64,000 bases of DNA from Dendrophyllia cribrosa (lineage: Eukaryota; Cnidaria; Anthozoa; Scleractinia; Dendrophylliidae): the NCBI GenBank assembly GCA_024195265.1, contig JAJLRJ010000011.1, forward strand, positions 2,454,366 through 2,518,365, in the 5' to 3' direction. Below, piece after piece: positions 11,370-31,187 of the stretch (position 1 is the stretch's first letter; each line of letters opens with the position of its first letter). The notes below the pieces were generated by a model. It made no database searches, was not told the origin of the DNA, and saw nothing but the letters and a program-made list of their open reading frames with translations. The position numbers were made by a program, and so were the translations under genes.

Positions 11370-11538
11370 CAGGGGCGGATCCAGGATTTTGAAATGGGGG
11401 GTGAAATTCACCTCAAAAAAGATATCAGAGAAATAAAATATTATTTTTTTGAGAAATACTTTAGAAAAAAGAAAGAAAGGGTCTCAGAAAAGGGGGGTGA
11501 AAATTCATCCATTTCACTCCCCCCTGGATCCGCCCCTG
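11370..11538. mobile_element. hAT-like MITE, CAGGGGCGGATCCAGG ends
   Basis: Terminal inverted repeats CAGGGGCGGATCCAGG / CCTGGATCCGCCCCTG, with GGGGGGTGAAATTCA and its near inverse TGAAAATTCATCC...ACTCCCCCC inside. CAGGGG ends are typical of hAT elements. I could not find a clean 8-bp duplication. Confidence 0.8.
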
Positions 11539-11631
11539 AGTGTCTAACTTCTTAGTGTCTAGTTTAACGACAGTCAATGGAAAACCACTCTTCATAACAA
11601 CAATTAATGCAAGCTACTCGTGTAAATACGC

Positions 11632-11635
11632 TTTA

Positions 11636-11637
<2 letters not shown>
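11632..11637 (-). terminator. Polyadenylation signal overlapping the IRF stop codon
   Basis: On the minus strand the stop and signal read TAATAAA, so AATAAA starts inside the TAA. If used, the 3' UTR would be only about 10-30 nt. Confidence 0.45.
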
Positions 11638-20059
<8,422 letters not shown>

Positions 20060-20420
20060 TATGCAGCCTGTAAAACAGTTGACACAACTAAGCAGGTAGA
20101 AATTGCAGATTACACTTTAATGTTACATGCGCAATGGGAAGTGAAACTTGCTGACAAAACTCAGAGAGCAAAGAGCTAACCTCATCGTAAGCTAAAACGC
20201 CATCAGTCGTTTACACTTCCAAACCGCATGTTAAAAGTTCCAAGCTATATTTAATGCGCAAATTCTAATTAACGCTTTAGTAACAAGAATTAGATGGCAC
20301 ATGATGTAAGGTGTGGTTGCAGTGGAAGTCTTATAAAACGGAAATGGTTAGTATGGAGTAATATTTTAATAATACAATTAAAGGCGTTCATACTCACACT
20401 TTTCCTCGAAAACGCGTGGC
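20060..20420 (-). promoter_or_regulatory. IRF upstream region with a possible non-coding first exon
   Basis: A strong acceptor abuts the coding exon at about 20068. A matching donor candidate on the minus strand is AAGT|GTGAGT at about 20398. This would place transcription start beyond 20400, with an intron of about 330 bp. Only the two splice motifs support it. Confidence 0.35.
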
Positions 20421-22135
20421 ACAGGATAAAAAATAGACTCTGTCGCAATCCGTAAGCGTGGAGGAAAGAGTTCCGAGGAGCGTGCCTTTTAACTTCCAGT
20501 TAACCAATCAGCGTGAATCAACTGATGTTGCTGGCAAAACGCCGCGCACGATTCATTTGATATTGACGTCAGTTTTGAAGCGTAGCAGCTGTCAGTTATT
20601 TGTTGTTCTCTTCAAGACAGGTTATTTAACGGTCATGACGGCGGCTTACAGTACTTTCGAACCTAGTTGCGTGTACCGCTGCCATTATCAGTAACGAAGA
20701 GTTATTGGAACGCTGTGTGAGTTAGTACAAACAAACATGATTGTTGGTTAAAAAACCCCCTTTCTTTAGCAAGACATACCGCTCAACCGAGTTAAAAAAT
20801 GTGTTTATGCAACTACACCGCCGTTTAGCGGTCAAGTATTAACCTTACACAGATGGGCAGTTCCCTTGCGTGAAAAAAAGTAATAATTTCAAAGCAATTA
20901 TGTACCAGTTCTATTATTTCGCGAAAAGGGGGATGTCCGTTATAAATATTTATGTTCACGTTTTCTCGTCGTTTCTCGCCTTGTTAAACCAATTGGATGA
21001 TTTGATGATCACATAAAGGAAGTTGAGCAAAATCACAAATTAAATTTGTAATGCTCGCATCAGTCTATTAACAACAGCTTAGTTTTTGGGCGTGTCTCTC
21101 TCACGTGTCTAACACAAAGCAAAGCAGGAAGTGGACAGAACAATGACCTTTGCATGAAGGGGATTTCTATGATTTAAAAAGACTTTTCCGCGGTACTTTT
21201 AACTTGTCAAGGTACAAAAATAGCCCAATTAAATTCAGCCATTCAGCTGTTGTTGACAGATGAGCGAACAAGGCCATGTTGATAAAAATCTTTCATTTTC
21301 TTTCAAATAAGCTAACATTATTTTTGGGACTTCCCTGTTGCGAAATAAATTTTCCACGTTCAGTTCGCAGGGTGACTATTGTCTCTTAAGGATCGTCTAT
21401 TTTACCAGAATTTTCAGTTTCACCGAAGCTAGCAGTTTCAGTTATCCCACGCGTTTGGCTAATACGTACGGTAGAAAACTACAACATTTTTCTTTTCAGT
21501 TTCTGTATCCTTGGCTCAGTTTCCGGTGCCGCTGTTTTTAAATTGTTGAAACAAATTAACTGGCTGGCTTAAGTCCACATGAGCTAAAGCTATTGTAAAA
21601 ACCCTCGCTGCTACAGTCGCAGCGCTCTAAATCGCCTAGAAACAATAGTTCTTTTATAGTGAGCGGATGGCTAATTAAACAGGTTTCTTCCTTTTAAAAG
21701 GTGTTTTAAGAAAGTGCTTCCTTTTTTCCGTGAGATAATATAAATAATAAATAAAATAAATGAAATGAAATGAAATCTATATTTAAGTGTCGAGGTTATT
21801 TAGTTTCGATAAATGAATGTTTAACACGATAATAATTTAAAGTTCTTCTTATTATTAATATAAACATAAACATATCTGAAGCCGTTTAAAAGTTCATCAA
21901 GGTAAAAATTGATATTGTTCAACGCCAAACTTTGTTGCTGTAAACTAGTCACATGTGTAAGTTCGGTTTGTGAAGTTTGGAACTTTTTAAATAAACTGCT
22001 ACATGATGTAATGTTGCGTACCTTCCGTGTAACATATTCACGTTGCCAAAACATTGCGTTAAGAATTTCAACCGTGTAACGTAAGTTAATTCAAATTGCT
22101 TGAAAATGAAATTTATCTTTTTTCCTTTCATTCCC
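20421..22135. other. Intergenic, no gene recognised
   Basis: Upstream of IRF. Several short open frames but no domain, splice pattern or repeat boundary that I can support. A small A/T-rich simple repeat (AAATAAATGAAATGAAATG) lies at about 21745-21775. Confidence 0.5.
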
Positions 22136-22139
22136 GTAA

Positions 22140-22700
22140 TTATGTAATATAATACTAACTTTGGAATCTGTGGACAAAATTCTCAGACTATAAAATTTGG
22201 GTTTTTTTTCCCATTTTGGGTGTTTTAGTAATTGAATGGAGAAACGAAATTCTTGAATTCGAGCAAGGTGGGTATAATATTTTCCTGTGCATGTACCGTT
22301 CACTATGTTGTACATGGCATCTTTGGATGAAAATGGCATCCTAAAATGACAGACCATTGAAAAGCTCGCGGCTTCAGCAGTAATTTCTGGGGAGCTTTTT
22401 ATTTATAGCGCACAATATACAGGGTTCTTTTTAGTTTTGCTGACAGTCCGTGGATTAAATTCTGAAGGGGAAGCTGTTGAGCAGTACTTTTACGATATGC
22501 TGTTTGTTCTTCTATTTCAGTCTTCAAGTGGAAATTTTAGAACATTTCTACGTTTGCGCTCTTTGGAGGTAAATAAACGCTTTTCAACAATACTTTTCCG
22601 TGGAGTTGTTTCAGTTATTCACTTCGTCTTGTTGTACAATGTGCAGCGTGTCAGATTCCGATTTTCGTGTCAATGGAGAAAATTTTAATGTGCAACGGTT
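22140..22700 (+). repeat. Degenerate copies of the 106-bp minisatellite
   Basis: Recognisable but eroded motifs (TTTGGAATCTGTGGACAAAA, GAGCAGTACTTTTACGATAT, GTTCTTCTATTTCAGTCT) at roughly unit spacing. Confidence 0.55.
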
Positions 22701-23039
22701 GAGCATTATTTTAACATTGATTTTCTATTTCTCTGCGTGGAAGTTTTAGGAAATAAGGAGCTAAAATACCTCTTGGTTAACATTGATTTCCTCATTTGTT
22801 ATTTAATTTCGGTAAACTGTAAAAAACACATCTTCCTTCTTAACGTCTTCATTATACAAATATTAGTTTAATCGGTTGTTTGAATTGAATTTCAATACCC
22901 CAACTTATAGCTGAGTATGATATAGACATCAGTTCATCTGCTGATAGCTAGGCTAAGTATTCATTTTACCCCCAAAATTGGCCAAGAACGAAACAACAAA
23001 AAGACACCAAATTTCATTTTCAAAATGTAGAGAAGCAAG

Positions 23040-24945
23040 TGCCAAATGAAGTATACTGAGTTCAGCATCTATCATTTCATCCACAGACTCATAAGTGACC
23101 GTGCCGGGATCTATGTACACCATTGTACAGCATAAGAGGCACCGTGAAAGAGGAAAGAACTGGTTTTAGCTTTGGTTACACTTTACAATCTCATCTTCCG
23201 TAAACTCAAAAGTTCGAACTTCCTTCAGTGTACAGCATCATAAACAGCATCACAGGAAAATACGCTCCGGCAATACTAGCTTTCATTTGAAAGGTCACAC
23301 TTACAAGGATTTCATCCACGACTCAAAAGTAAGAACCACCTTGTACAGCATAATAAACAGGAAAGCACTGCTCAGTAGCTTTCATTTGAATCGTCACACT
23401 TAAGGATTTCCAGGGGCACCCAACGAATCTGTTCCTCACTTTATCTGTTCCCCAGCAGAATTCTTGCTGGCTGGCAAAAATATTTTGTACATATTTTTTT
23501 GATTACCATTTTTGCGCTGATTGACTTGAGAAAGGAGTCGCAAGAACAAACTGTGCTGGCTAACTTGAGCAGATCGAAAAGAGACTGGATCGAAGAAAAT
23601 CGGAGGACACTTTGGGGCTTAAAAGGGTCCAGCTTCGTAGTAACAAATTTAAGCAGTACTTAGAGATACCCGAACAGGTTAAGTTCGAGACGGCAGTAAA
23701 TGTACAAAACAATAAACAAAAAGCTTCAAATAGTTTTCCATTAATGTTTCAATAGTTCCCAAGCCCCTTTTGGTAACCTATTATTGTTTTTTTTTTTTTT
23801 CATTTATTCATTTTTTTTAATTGCTGGCTGGGAAACAGACATTTTTTTATCCAACTGGCTGGGAATTTCCCTATGTGTTATGCTGGGAAAAAGGAACAGA
23901 TATATTTTTCCCACCAACGTAGAAGAACACTTGGAAATGCTTTTATATCATTTATTTTAATTTATTTGAGTAAAATAAAACATTTTACCAAAGATTGTTC
24001 GTTGGGTGCCCCTGGATTTCATCCACCGAGACTCATAAGTTAGAACCATCTTGTACAGCATAATAAACAGTACCACAGGAAAGTACTGCTCAATAGCTTT
24101 CATTTGAATGATCACACTTTAGGATTTTATCCACAGACTCAAAAGTTAGAACCATCTTGTACAGCATAATAAACAGTACCACAGGAAAGTACTGCTCAAT
24201 AGCTTTCATTTGAATGATCACACTTTAGGATTTTATCCACAGACTCAAAAGTTAGAACCACCTTGTACAGCATAATAAATAGTACCACAGGAAAGTACTT
24301 CTCAGTAGATTTTACTTGAATGGTCGCACTTTAGGATTTCATCCACAGACTCAAAAGTTAGAACCACCTTGTACAGCATAATAAACAGTACCACAGGAAA
24401 GTACTGCTCAGTAGCTTTTATTTGAATGGTCGCACTTTAGGATTTTATCCACAGACTCAAAAGTTAGAACTACCTTGTACAGCATAATAAACAGTACCAC
24501 AGGAAAGTACTGCTCAATAGCTTACATTCGAATGTTGGTTACACTTTAAGATTTTATCCACAAACTTAAAAGTCAGAACCAGTTGTACAGCATAATTGAA
24601 ACAGCGTCACAGGAAAATACTGCTCAGTAGCTTTCACTTGAATGGTCACACTTTAAGATTTTATCCACAGACTCAAACGTTAGAACCACCTTGTACAGCA
24701 TAATAAACAGTACCACAGGAAAGTACTGCTCAATAGCTTTCATTTGAATGATCACACTATAGGGTTTCATCCACAGACTCAAAAGTTAGAACCACCTTGC
24801 ACAGCATAATAAACCTTATCGATCGCAACTAGAAGCTCATAACAGATATACGTGATAAGCTTCTGTCGCAACTTTCAGCTTTCATTTGAATGGTCACAAA
24901 CTTAATAGAATCTCATCCACGAACTCAAAAGTTGTAACTGTACTA
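23040..24945 (-). repeat. 106-bp minisatellite array, reverse, split by an insertion
   Basis: Array units at about 23040-23410 and 24015-24945, period 106 bp (CACACTTT at 24113 and 24219). Each unit has CATTTGAATG, TCCACAGACTCAAAAGTTAG and TGTACAGCATAATAAACAG. It is the reverse complement of the array at 15635-16265. A 604-bp element interrupts one unit. Confidence 0.92.
23411..24014. mobile_element. 604-bp transposon inserted in the minisatellite
   Basis: Terminal inverted repeats CAGGGGCACCCAACGA / TCGTTGGGTGCCCCTG with flanking GATTTC at 23405-23410 and 24015-24020. The flanks come from one minisatellite unit (AGGATTTCATCCAC), so the empty site can be reconstructed from neighbouring units. 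No transposase ORF. Confidence 0.9.
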
Positions 24946-25530
24946 CAGTCGACTCCCGATAACTCGAACTTTCAAGGGAAATAGAAAAAGATTCGAGTCA
25001 TCGGGAGTTCGAGTTACCGGGAGTAGCCTGCATAACAGGCGTTGTTGGGGCACTCAAGCGGGTTTTGGGGCGCACGCGCGTAGCGCGAGACACGAGCGCG
25101 AGACACGCACGGCTTTGCGCTCGCTCTCCAAAACCCGCTTGAGCGTCCCACTGTAACGCCTGTTATGCAGGCTACCAGGAGTTGAGAACAAATGACGGGA
25201 AAAAAGGAAAAAAAAACGGTGCTTATACTGTGTATTTCTGTTCATACAGTGTACGTTTTAATCAAATTTACTGCATGGAATGGAACAATATTTCTAAATA
25301 TTATACAATCTGAACGTAACGTAACGTGAAACAAAACAAAGCAAAGCAGCAGGAAAAGACTTGGTACTGTAATGCGAACAACGTCGGGTAATTGCTTCGA
25401 GTTAGCGGGAGATTTAAGTTATCGAGGGTTCGAGTTACCGAGGGTAAAATTACAGGAAATATATGACGAAAATCCAGGGGAAATTTTTAGCGCGACGTTC
25501 GAGTTAGCGAGGGTTCGAGTTATCGGGAAA
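24946..25530. mobile_element. Mariner/pogo-like MITE remnant
   Basis: Starts CAGTCGACTCCCGATAACTC after a TA. The matching right end is eroded (TTCGAGTTATCGGGAA at about 25515). CGAGTTA/CGGGAG motifs repeat inside. A second MITE is nested at 25024-25172. Confidence 0.65.
25024..25172. mobile_element. 149-bp MITE, same end type as the coding MITE
   Basis: Ends TAGCCTGCATAACAGGCGTT and its inverse. The flanking 9-mers TACCGGGAG and TACCAGGAG (25015-25023, 25173-25181) differ by one base. The 9-bp duplication and TAGCCTG ends link it to the 72-bp element at 9029. Confidence 0.8.
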
Positions 25531-28330
25531 AAAGGTTCCAATCTGAACGAAACGTTTATTTTATCCATATGCATCTGTAGTCATTCCGTTGTGATTGTTT
25601 AAGTGGAGAAAGAAGAACTTGAAAGCTAGAAAACGTCCGCGCCAGGCCAGTGTTGTCCTTTATTGTATTCACGCAGGCTATCTTACACCATCACCTGATT
25701 TCATTGATATAACTTCCGCTCTGAGGTTGTGGGAATCTGACCTTCATGACTACATGATTCATTCGACTTAGAAGTTCTTGTTCGATTTAAGTTACAGTAT
25801 GCATAGCACACCCTGCTTGCAGAATCCATCAGGATATGCAGTGTCCCCAATTAAACCTATATGAAAGCTAGTCAGTAAATTGTCCCTCATAATAAGTACT
25901 AATATCAGTGACTAAAATCAGTTTATTAAGGGATAATTGGAATCAGTGCTGAGGCTAAAATATTCTAAATTCATCACTGAATCAGTGCTTACCACTAATC
26001 CCTGAAATCCGAATACTTACATATAGTTTTAGTCGAATTTAAACTCGATCCTAGAACTTACTTCGCGGGGGGTGACAACTCTAACAAACGCTGTTTGAGC
26101 AATACTGTGTGGAACTGAAAGTTGTCCCGAAAATTTGGAATATCTTCCCGATTTTTTCGGAGACATTCTCGCAAAAATTTCAAACTTCCCGAAATTTTAA
26201 CAACATTATCTCATGTTTCCCCGAAAATTTTTGAGTCTCCCGATTCCCGGCAAAATCTTCAGATTCCCGGAAGATTTTTTTTCTCCCGAAACAGGCCTTC
26301 TTAGAGTTGTCACCTCCCGTTTACTTCGAACTCACGAAACTGACAAACCTTATAATTCAACGTCTGCTGCTCTTGCCCAGGCAGGAACAAAAAAGGAGGG
26401 ACTGTTCATTCAGTTGAGTGTTAAGTTGTGCAAATACCCTTCGCAGAAGAATCGAAAACATCATTTCGTGCATCATGAAACGAAATACAGAAACGAAATA
26501 CAAAACTCCCAAAAGAGACAGCATTGTCTGCCTCACTGGCTGTATTTAAAAACGCAATTTCAAACATTTATTAATATTTATTCCTTTCGCTTATAAGTGC
26601 GATTTCTAGCTTGTATTTTTCACCTTGCTACCTTTTTATTAATATTCTTTTTCTTTTAGAGCGGTCTAAAATGCTAAACATTGAGCAACAGACCATAAAT
26701 AAATAAATAAATGAGTAAATACAGAATATATCTTGCCGAATGAGTGAAAGAAAGTTGAAGCACAGCATTTTGTCGCGAAAAAATATCGTGCTAAAAAAAC
26801 TAACTTGTGAATGGCTTTGTTATTACGGAACATTGTTCTGTTGCAGGCGAAGCACGTGGGCTACTCTGGAACGCATGAAATAATTTATTATTAGTGGAAT
26901 TGAATCGACCACCGGTCTGTTGGGTGATCGACATTTTTTTTACAGGAAGTTGATTATCTTGCGATAATGTGTTATCGGTTTAATCTCATTCCTTGCTGAA
27001 TTGAATATACTGCTGAAAAGGTTCAGAATAAAAACATTGCTGCCACAGTAAACTCGATAAGCACATTGCTAACAGGATATTGAAAGCTGACATTCATACA
27101 TATTTATTGATCCTCTTTGTCAAAGGACTGTATAGGATGCGACGAGACGGTCAAACGGGGTAAAAAAAAATACAATATAACAAATGAAAATATATTAATG
27201 GCAATAATAAACGGGTACTTCTGGCGATGCAGCAAGAACGGAAGTGGATGGGAGGCTAAACGATGGTCGTACAATACGAGGAAGAGAAGGGAAAGTTTTA
27301 GTAATTTGTGTGGACAGCAATACTCTAAACTGATAGGGAGGGTTTGAACAAGTCTCGCTATCGGAAATTTGCATAGGGTTGGGAAAGGGAACAGGAACCG
27401 GCTAAGTTATTAATGTCAAAGCATCGAGGTGGCGAGGGAGACGTTTCTATGTTACCCTGACAAAACTTGTTTAACTGCAAAAACCGTGGACGAAGATCCT
27501 GCTGGTTTTTCGTTGGATCTCACAGGAGGAGACCTAATCAGCTACACCATTATCAAGTATAAAAATAACGGTTATGCTCATTTCGTCAAAACGTCGTATA
27601 TTTTCGCTAACTTTTATTGTAAATTGTTTATCCAAAACCACCCTGTGCACAATGAAATGTTTCATTTTCTACCAAGCGCCAGTTAGGGAGGGAAGCCAAC
27701 ATAAGGCCTGGTTACTTCGTCAGTGGTCGTTCCCATGGTCCTCTCTCTTACTCCCTCGAGAGGGACGACCTGGATACTAGATTAAGAGGAAGCATAGCTA
27801 AGTGCAAGTGCAGGTCAAAGATAATGTGAAGTACAGTGCATGGTGCAACTTCTAAAAACGTTCAGGAAAATAATAAGGTTAAAAAGTAAGTGCACATTAA
27901 AGGTTGCTTAAGTGATGCTCCACATAAGAACTACCGTAAACTTCATTGTTCTGCCGCATTGGCTCTTTCCCACATAGAATATCTTTGATTTTAGAATAGT
28001 GGAGGGGCTGATGGTTCATAATTATATTTCAGTATAAAAATAAAGAAAATCCATTTGCGTCAAATAAATTTTGGGAAATGTTTGTGCTTAACCAATCAGA
28101 ATAGCAGAAGACATTAGCTAATAATTTTGCTTATTTGATGAAGTTCCCCAAATACAATATCTTTTAAAAATTGCCTGTTGTGCGATTGGGTCTCAAATTA
28201 CTTGAAACCTTAAAATAATTAGACAAAATACACCTTGAACCTTAACTTTTTAGCGGTTTTCGAGTCTAGGCCAATCAGATCACTAGTTGTAACATTCCAT
28301 CGTGCATTGCGTTTCAGCACTTTCCTTCTT
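25531..28330. other. Intergenic, no gene recognised
   Basis: No supported exon. A stretch at 26100-26310 is rich in CCCGAAAATTT/TTCCCGG-type words and looks like a decayed simple repeat. A 76-codon plus frame at 27117-27347 is lysine-rich but matches no family I recognise. Confidence 0.5.
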
Positions 28331-28333
28331 ATG

Positions 28334-28482
28334 GGCCTTTATCACACGGCGGCCATGGTGACTCCCCGGAGAATAAAATGCTTTGTTTTTGCCCGCCAAA
28401 CTCGTTTTCAACTTTTTCACTGCGAGGCTTGGTGGCGTAAATCTTTTGTTTTTATACAAAATGGCGGGGCGTGATAAAGGCC
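28334..28482. mobile_element. MITE, GGCCTTTATCAC ends
   Basis: GGCCTTTATCACACGGCGGC on the left faces ATGGCGGGGCGTGATAAAGG/CC on the right. About 149 bp, non-coding. Confidence 0.75.
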
Positions 28483-28845
28483 AATGCGGATCATTACTTA
28501 AATTCTTCCCAGGTTTCTTTACATTTAATATCATTTAGTGGAGTGTTCCAGTCCCTTATCGTTCTCGGGAAAAACCTGTTCCCATAGATATTTCCTGACG
28601 TTTTAATACATCAAATACATTCACTTGAAAAATAGAATGGTATTTTTAGAAAAGGCTTTGATGTGATCGGTTGATACACATCGCTGTGACACTGGTGCTG
28701 TTATTTATTTTGTTTGAATCATGGTATGATGAGGATCCCTTCACCAAGTATAGATTTAACAGTCGAACCCCTATTAAGCTGCCACCCTCGGGGAACTGGA
28801 AAGTGGCCGCTAAATAGGGGTCCGTCAGAAATTAGCATAATGCGT

Positions 28846-29705
28846 GGTATAAACGTCACTTTAAAAATAAAAAGATATTAAAAAGTTGACACTGGCTAAA
28901 AATGTTGTTTTTGGACGTTTCGGCAACTACTGTTGCCTTCTTCAGCAAGAGATAAAAATGCAAATGTCTAACGGCGTCCTGATGGTATAAGATACATGCA
29001 AATATTAAATCGCACCTCGAAAGAATATTTTGAGGTGAAACAAAAGTCTCTAGAGCATTCTTAATTATTTCTACAAATTCTTAATGTTATTATAAACATT
29101 TGGAAGCGCTATGTGTTCGTTTATAGCGTTCGTGTTACGCACGGAATGCCAAGCTTCAAGAATTAGTCTTTGTCGCCATGCCGATGATCTGTCAACAATT
29201 TCGACACTCGTCAAATCTATTTGGTGGCTGTGGAGCATGTGGTGTTTGGCCAACAAAGAGTTTTTATCCAATGTTGCTATAGCCTTTGCGTGCTCTTTCA
29301 CGCGTGATTTTAGCGCGCGCGATGTCTGACCAATGTAAACACAATCACAATCTTTACATTTGATCTTATACACGATTCCTCTGGTGGCCTCTTTCTCGAT
29401 CTTGTCTTTTGGCTTTTTAAGTATGTTTGAGATTGTCCGAATAGGCTTATGAGCGACTTTGATGTTGAAGCTTCGAAGAACTCTTGTGATTCTCTCGGAG
29501 AATCCTTTGGCGTAGGGCAGGATAACCATGCTACGTTGGTCGGTATCGTTTACTTCTTGTTGTCTATTCGGTTGGTGACCATTGTGAATGAATTTGGTAG
29601 GGTAGCTATTAGCGGTAGGGGCTTCCACTACTCGCTTAGTTTCCCGTAATGCTTCCTCTACCCTACCAAATTCATTCACAATGGTCACCAACCGAATAGA
29701 CATTC
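28846..29705 (-). mobile_element. 5'-truncated Penelope-like retroelement with GIY-YIG endonuclease
   Basis: The minus-strand ORF 29703-29071 (210 codons) ends in a GIY-YIG nuclease domain: GIVYKIKC followed by YIGQTSR, with the spaced CxxC-like KCKDCDC typical of Penelope-like elements. The reverse transcriptase is missing, so this is a dead fragment. The first codons of the ORF are not native: the 5' end is an inverted copy of a nearby segment (29571-29612 against 29660-29702). The 3' flank carries a hammerhead-like core. Confidence 0.9.
28847..28945 (-). ncRNA. Hammerhead-like ribozyme core in the Penelope-like 3' region
   Basis: Minus strand from 28945: CTGAAGA, hairpin GGCAAC-AGTA-GTTGCC, then GAAACGTC; a matching GACGT followed by TT lies at about 28850-28857 and could close stem III. 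CUGANGA, stem II and GAA fit the hammerhead consensus. Stem I is not clear. Penelope-like elements are known to carry hammerhead motifs. Confidence 0.6.
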
Positions 29706-29792
29706 AAGGCGACGCTTAATAGGGGTAAAAACGAAAGGAAAACCTTCATAGGGACCGCCAACAGGTGGCCGCGGTTGCTTAACCCTATCCAG

Positions 29793-29835
<43 letters not shown>

Positions 29836-30443
29836 TGGAGCCCGCTCGAACTTTGAAGTTGTGTCGCTTTAAAACGGTTGATGCAATGACCACCAAATTT
29901 GGTGACTTTTCCTATAATTTATCTGGAAACATTTTCACGTTAGCGTCCTTTGTCCACCGACATTGACGTTTCTATAGCAACCGCTTTTTGTCACCTATGT
30001 TTTACAAAATTAGCATTTTTCGCTTTAATCAAGATTACTTCAAAGTTTTCTTATTGAATTAATATTTTCCACTTAATTTAGCGATAATTGATCAAATTAT
30101 GTATATTTGTTTATTAATTAAGGTTAATTAACGGTAATTTTAGGAAAACGTGGAATATGAAATGTTAAAATCCAGGATGGCGGATCGAAGTTTTACTAAA
30201 GGCCGTTTTTCTCTATAATATTATTATTGGTTCATATTTTGGATTGTATAACATTTTCCCACAATAAACTAAGCTTTACCAGTCCATTTGCTTTATTTTT
30301 CGGTGTTTTTTTACCGAAATAAACACGGTTGAACTAATTCAAGATGGCGGATCCAAGATGGCGGACGATAAAATGGGAAATTTATTTCTAGTATATTAGT
30401 AACAAGACGCTGTGGAAGCGTATACTTGGGCGTCGTTGTATTA

Positions 30444-31187
30444 GGGCCTGTTTATATGGAGAAAAGTTGGCCCGGGTAGGAGGGTCACCCGCCCACCCGG
30501 GACAACTTTACCGAGCGTTCGCATGAGAAAAATGTTGTCCCGCCAGTCCGAGCCAAGTCAGCCAAAGCTGTCCGTGCTCCATCAAGCGTGACCAGTATTT
30601 CTGAAAATGTGAATGGAGTTTTCAAGTTTACGCATCGGTTTCGTAAATTCATTCCGAGATTCGGAATTCCCATGAGAATTTCACCGCATTTTCGGAAATA
30701 AAGAGCAACAAAATATCAATTTATTTGAAATGTTACATATCCGAACAATATTAGGTTTTTTATGCGTGTAGCGAAGTTATTTTTCCGTTAACTCGTGACT
30801 TTCAAAGTGTTTTCCACAGAGATCTTCATGGTTTCATTCAAATCTCGGACGTTACAAAGAAATATTCAAATGTTCATTTCAGTTTTGTGGCTGTAACTAG
30901 CCCGCGCATGCCCAGACTATCTATAGTTGACCGAGTTGGCCCGGTTAGCCGAGCCAAACCGTTTATATGAGAAAAAGTTGGCTCGGCTAGCCGGGTCACC
31001 CTTCCATCGAAAGAGGGTGACCCGGCTAGCCGGGTCACCCGGCTAGCCGAGCCAACTTTGAGATTCTCATATAAACAGTTCGCTGCGTTTTGTAAGGGAA
31101 AGTATGAAAACTTGGCTCGCCCAGGGTAGCTCGGGTGGGCGGGTGACCCTCCTACCCGGGCCAACTTTTCTCCATATAAACAGGCCC
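30444..31187. mobile_element. 744-bp PIF/Harbinger-type MITE, 56-bp perfect TIRs
   Basis: Flanked by TTA (30441-30443, 31188-31190). Ends GGGCCTGTTTATATGGAGAA and its inverse are identical for 56 bp. A second palindrome with GGCTCGGCTAGCCGGGTCAC lies inside at about 30980-31060. GGGCCTGTTT ends with a 3-bp TTA duplication fit PIF/Harbinger. Inserted in the 3.8-kb TTAA element. Confidence 0.9.
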
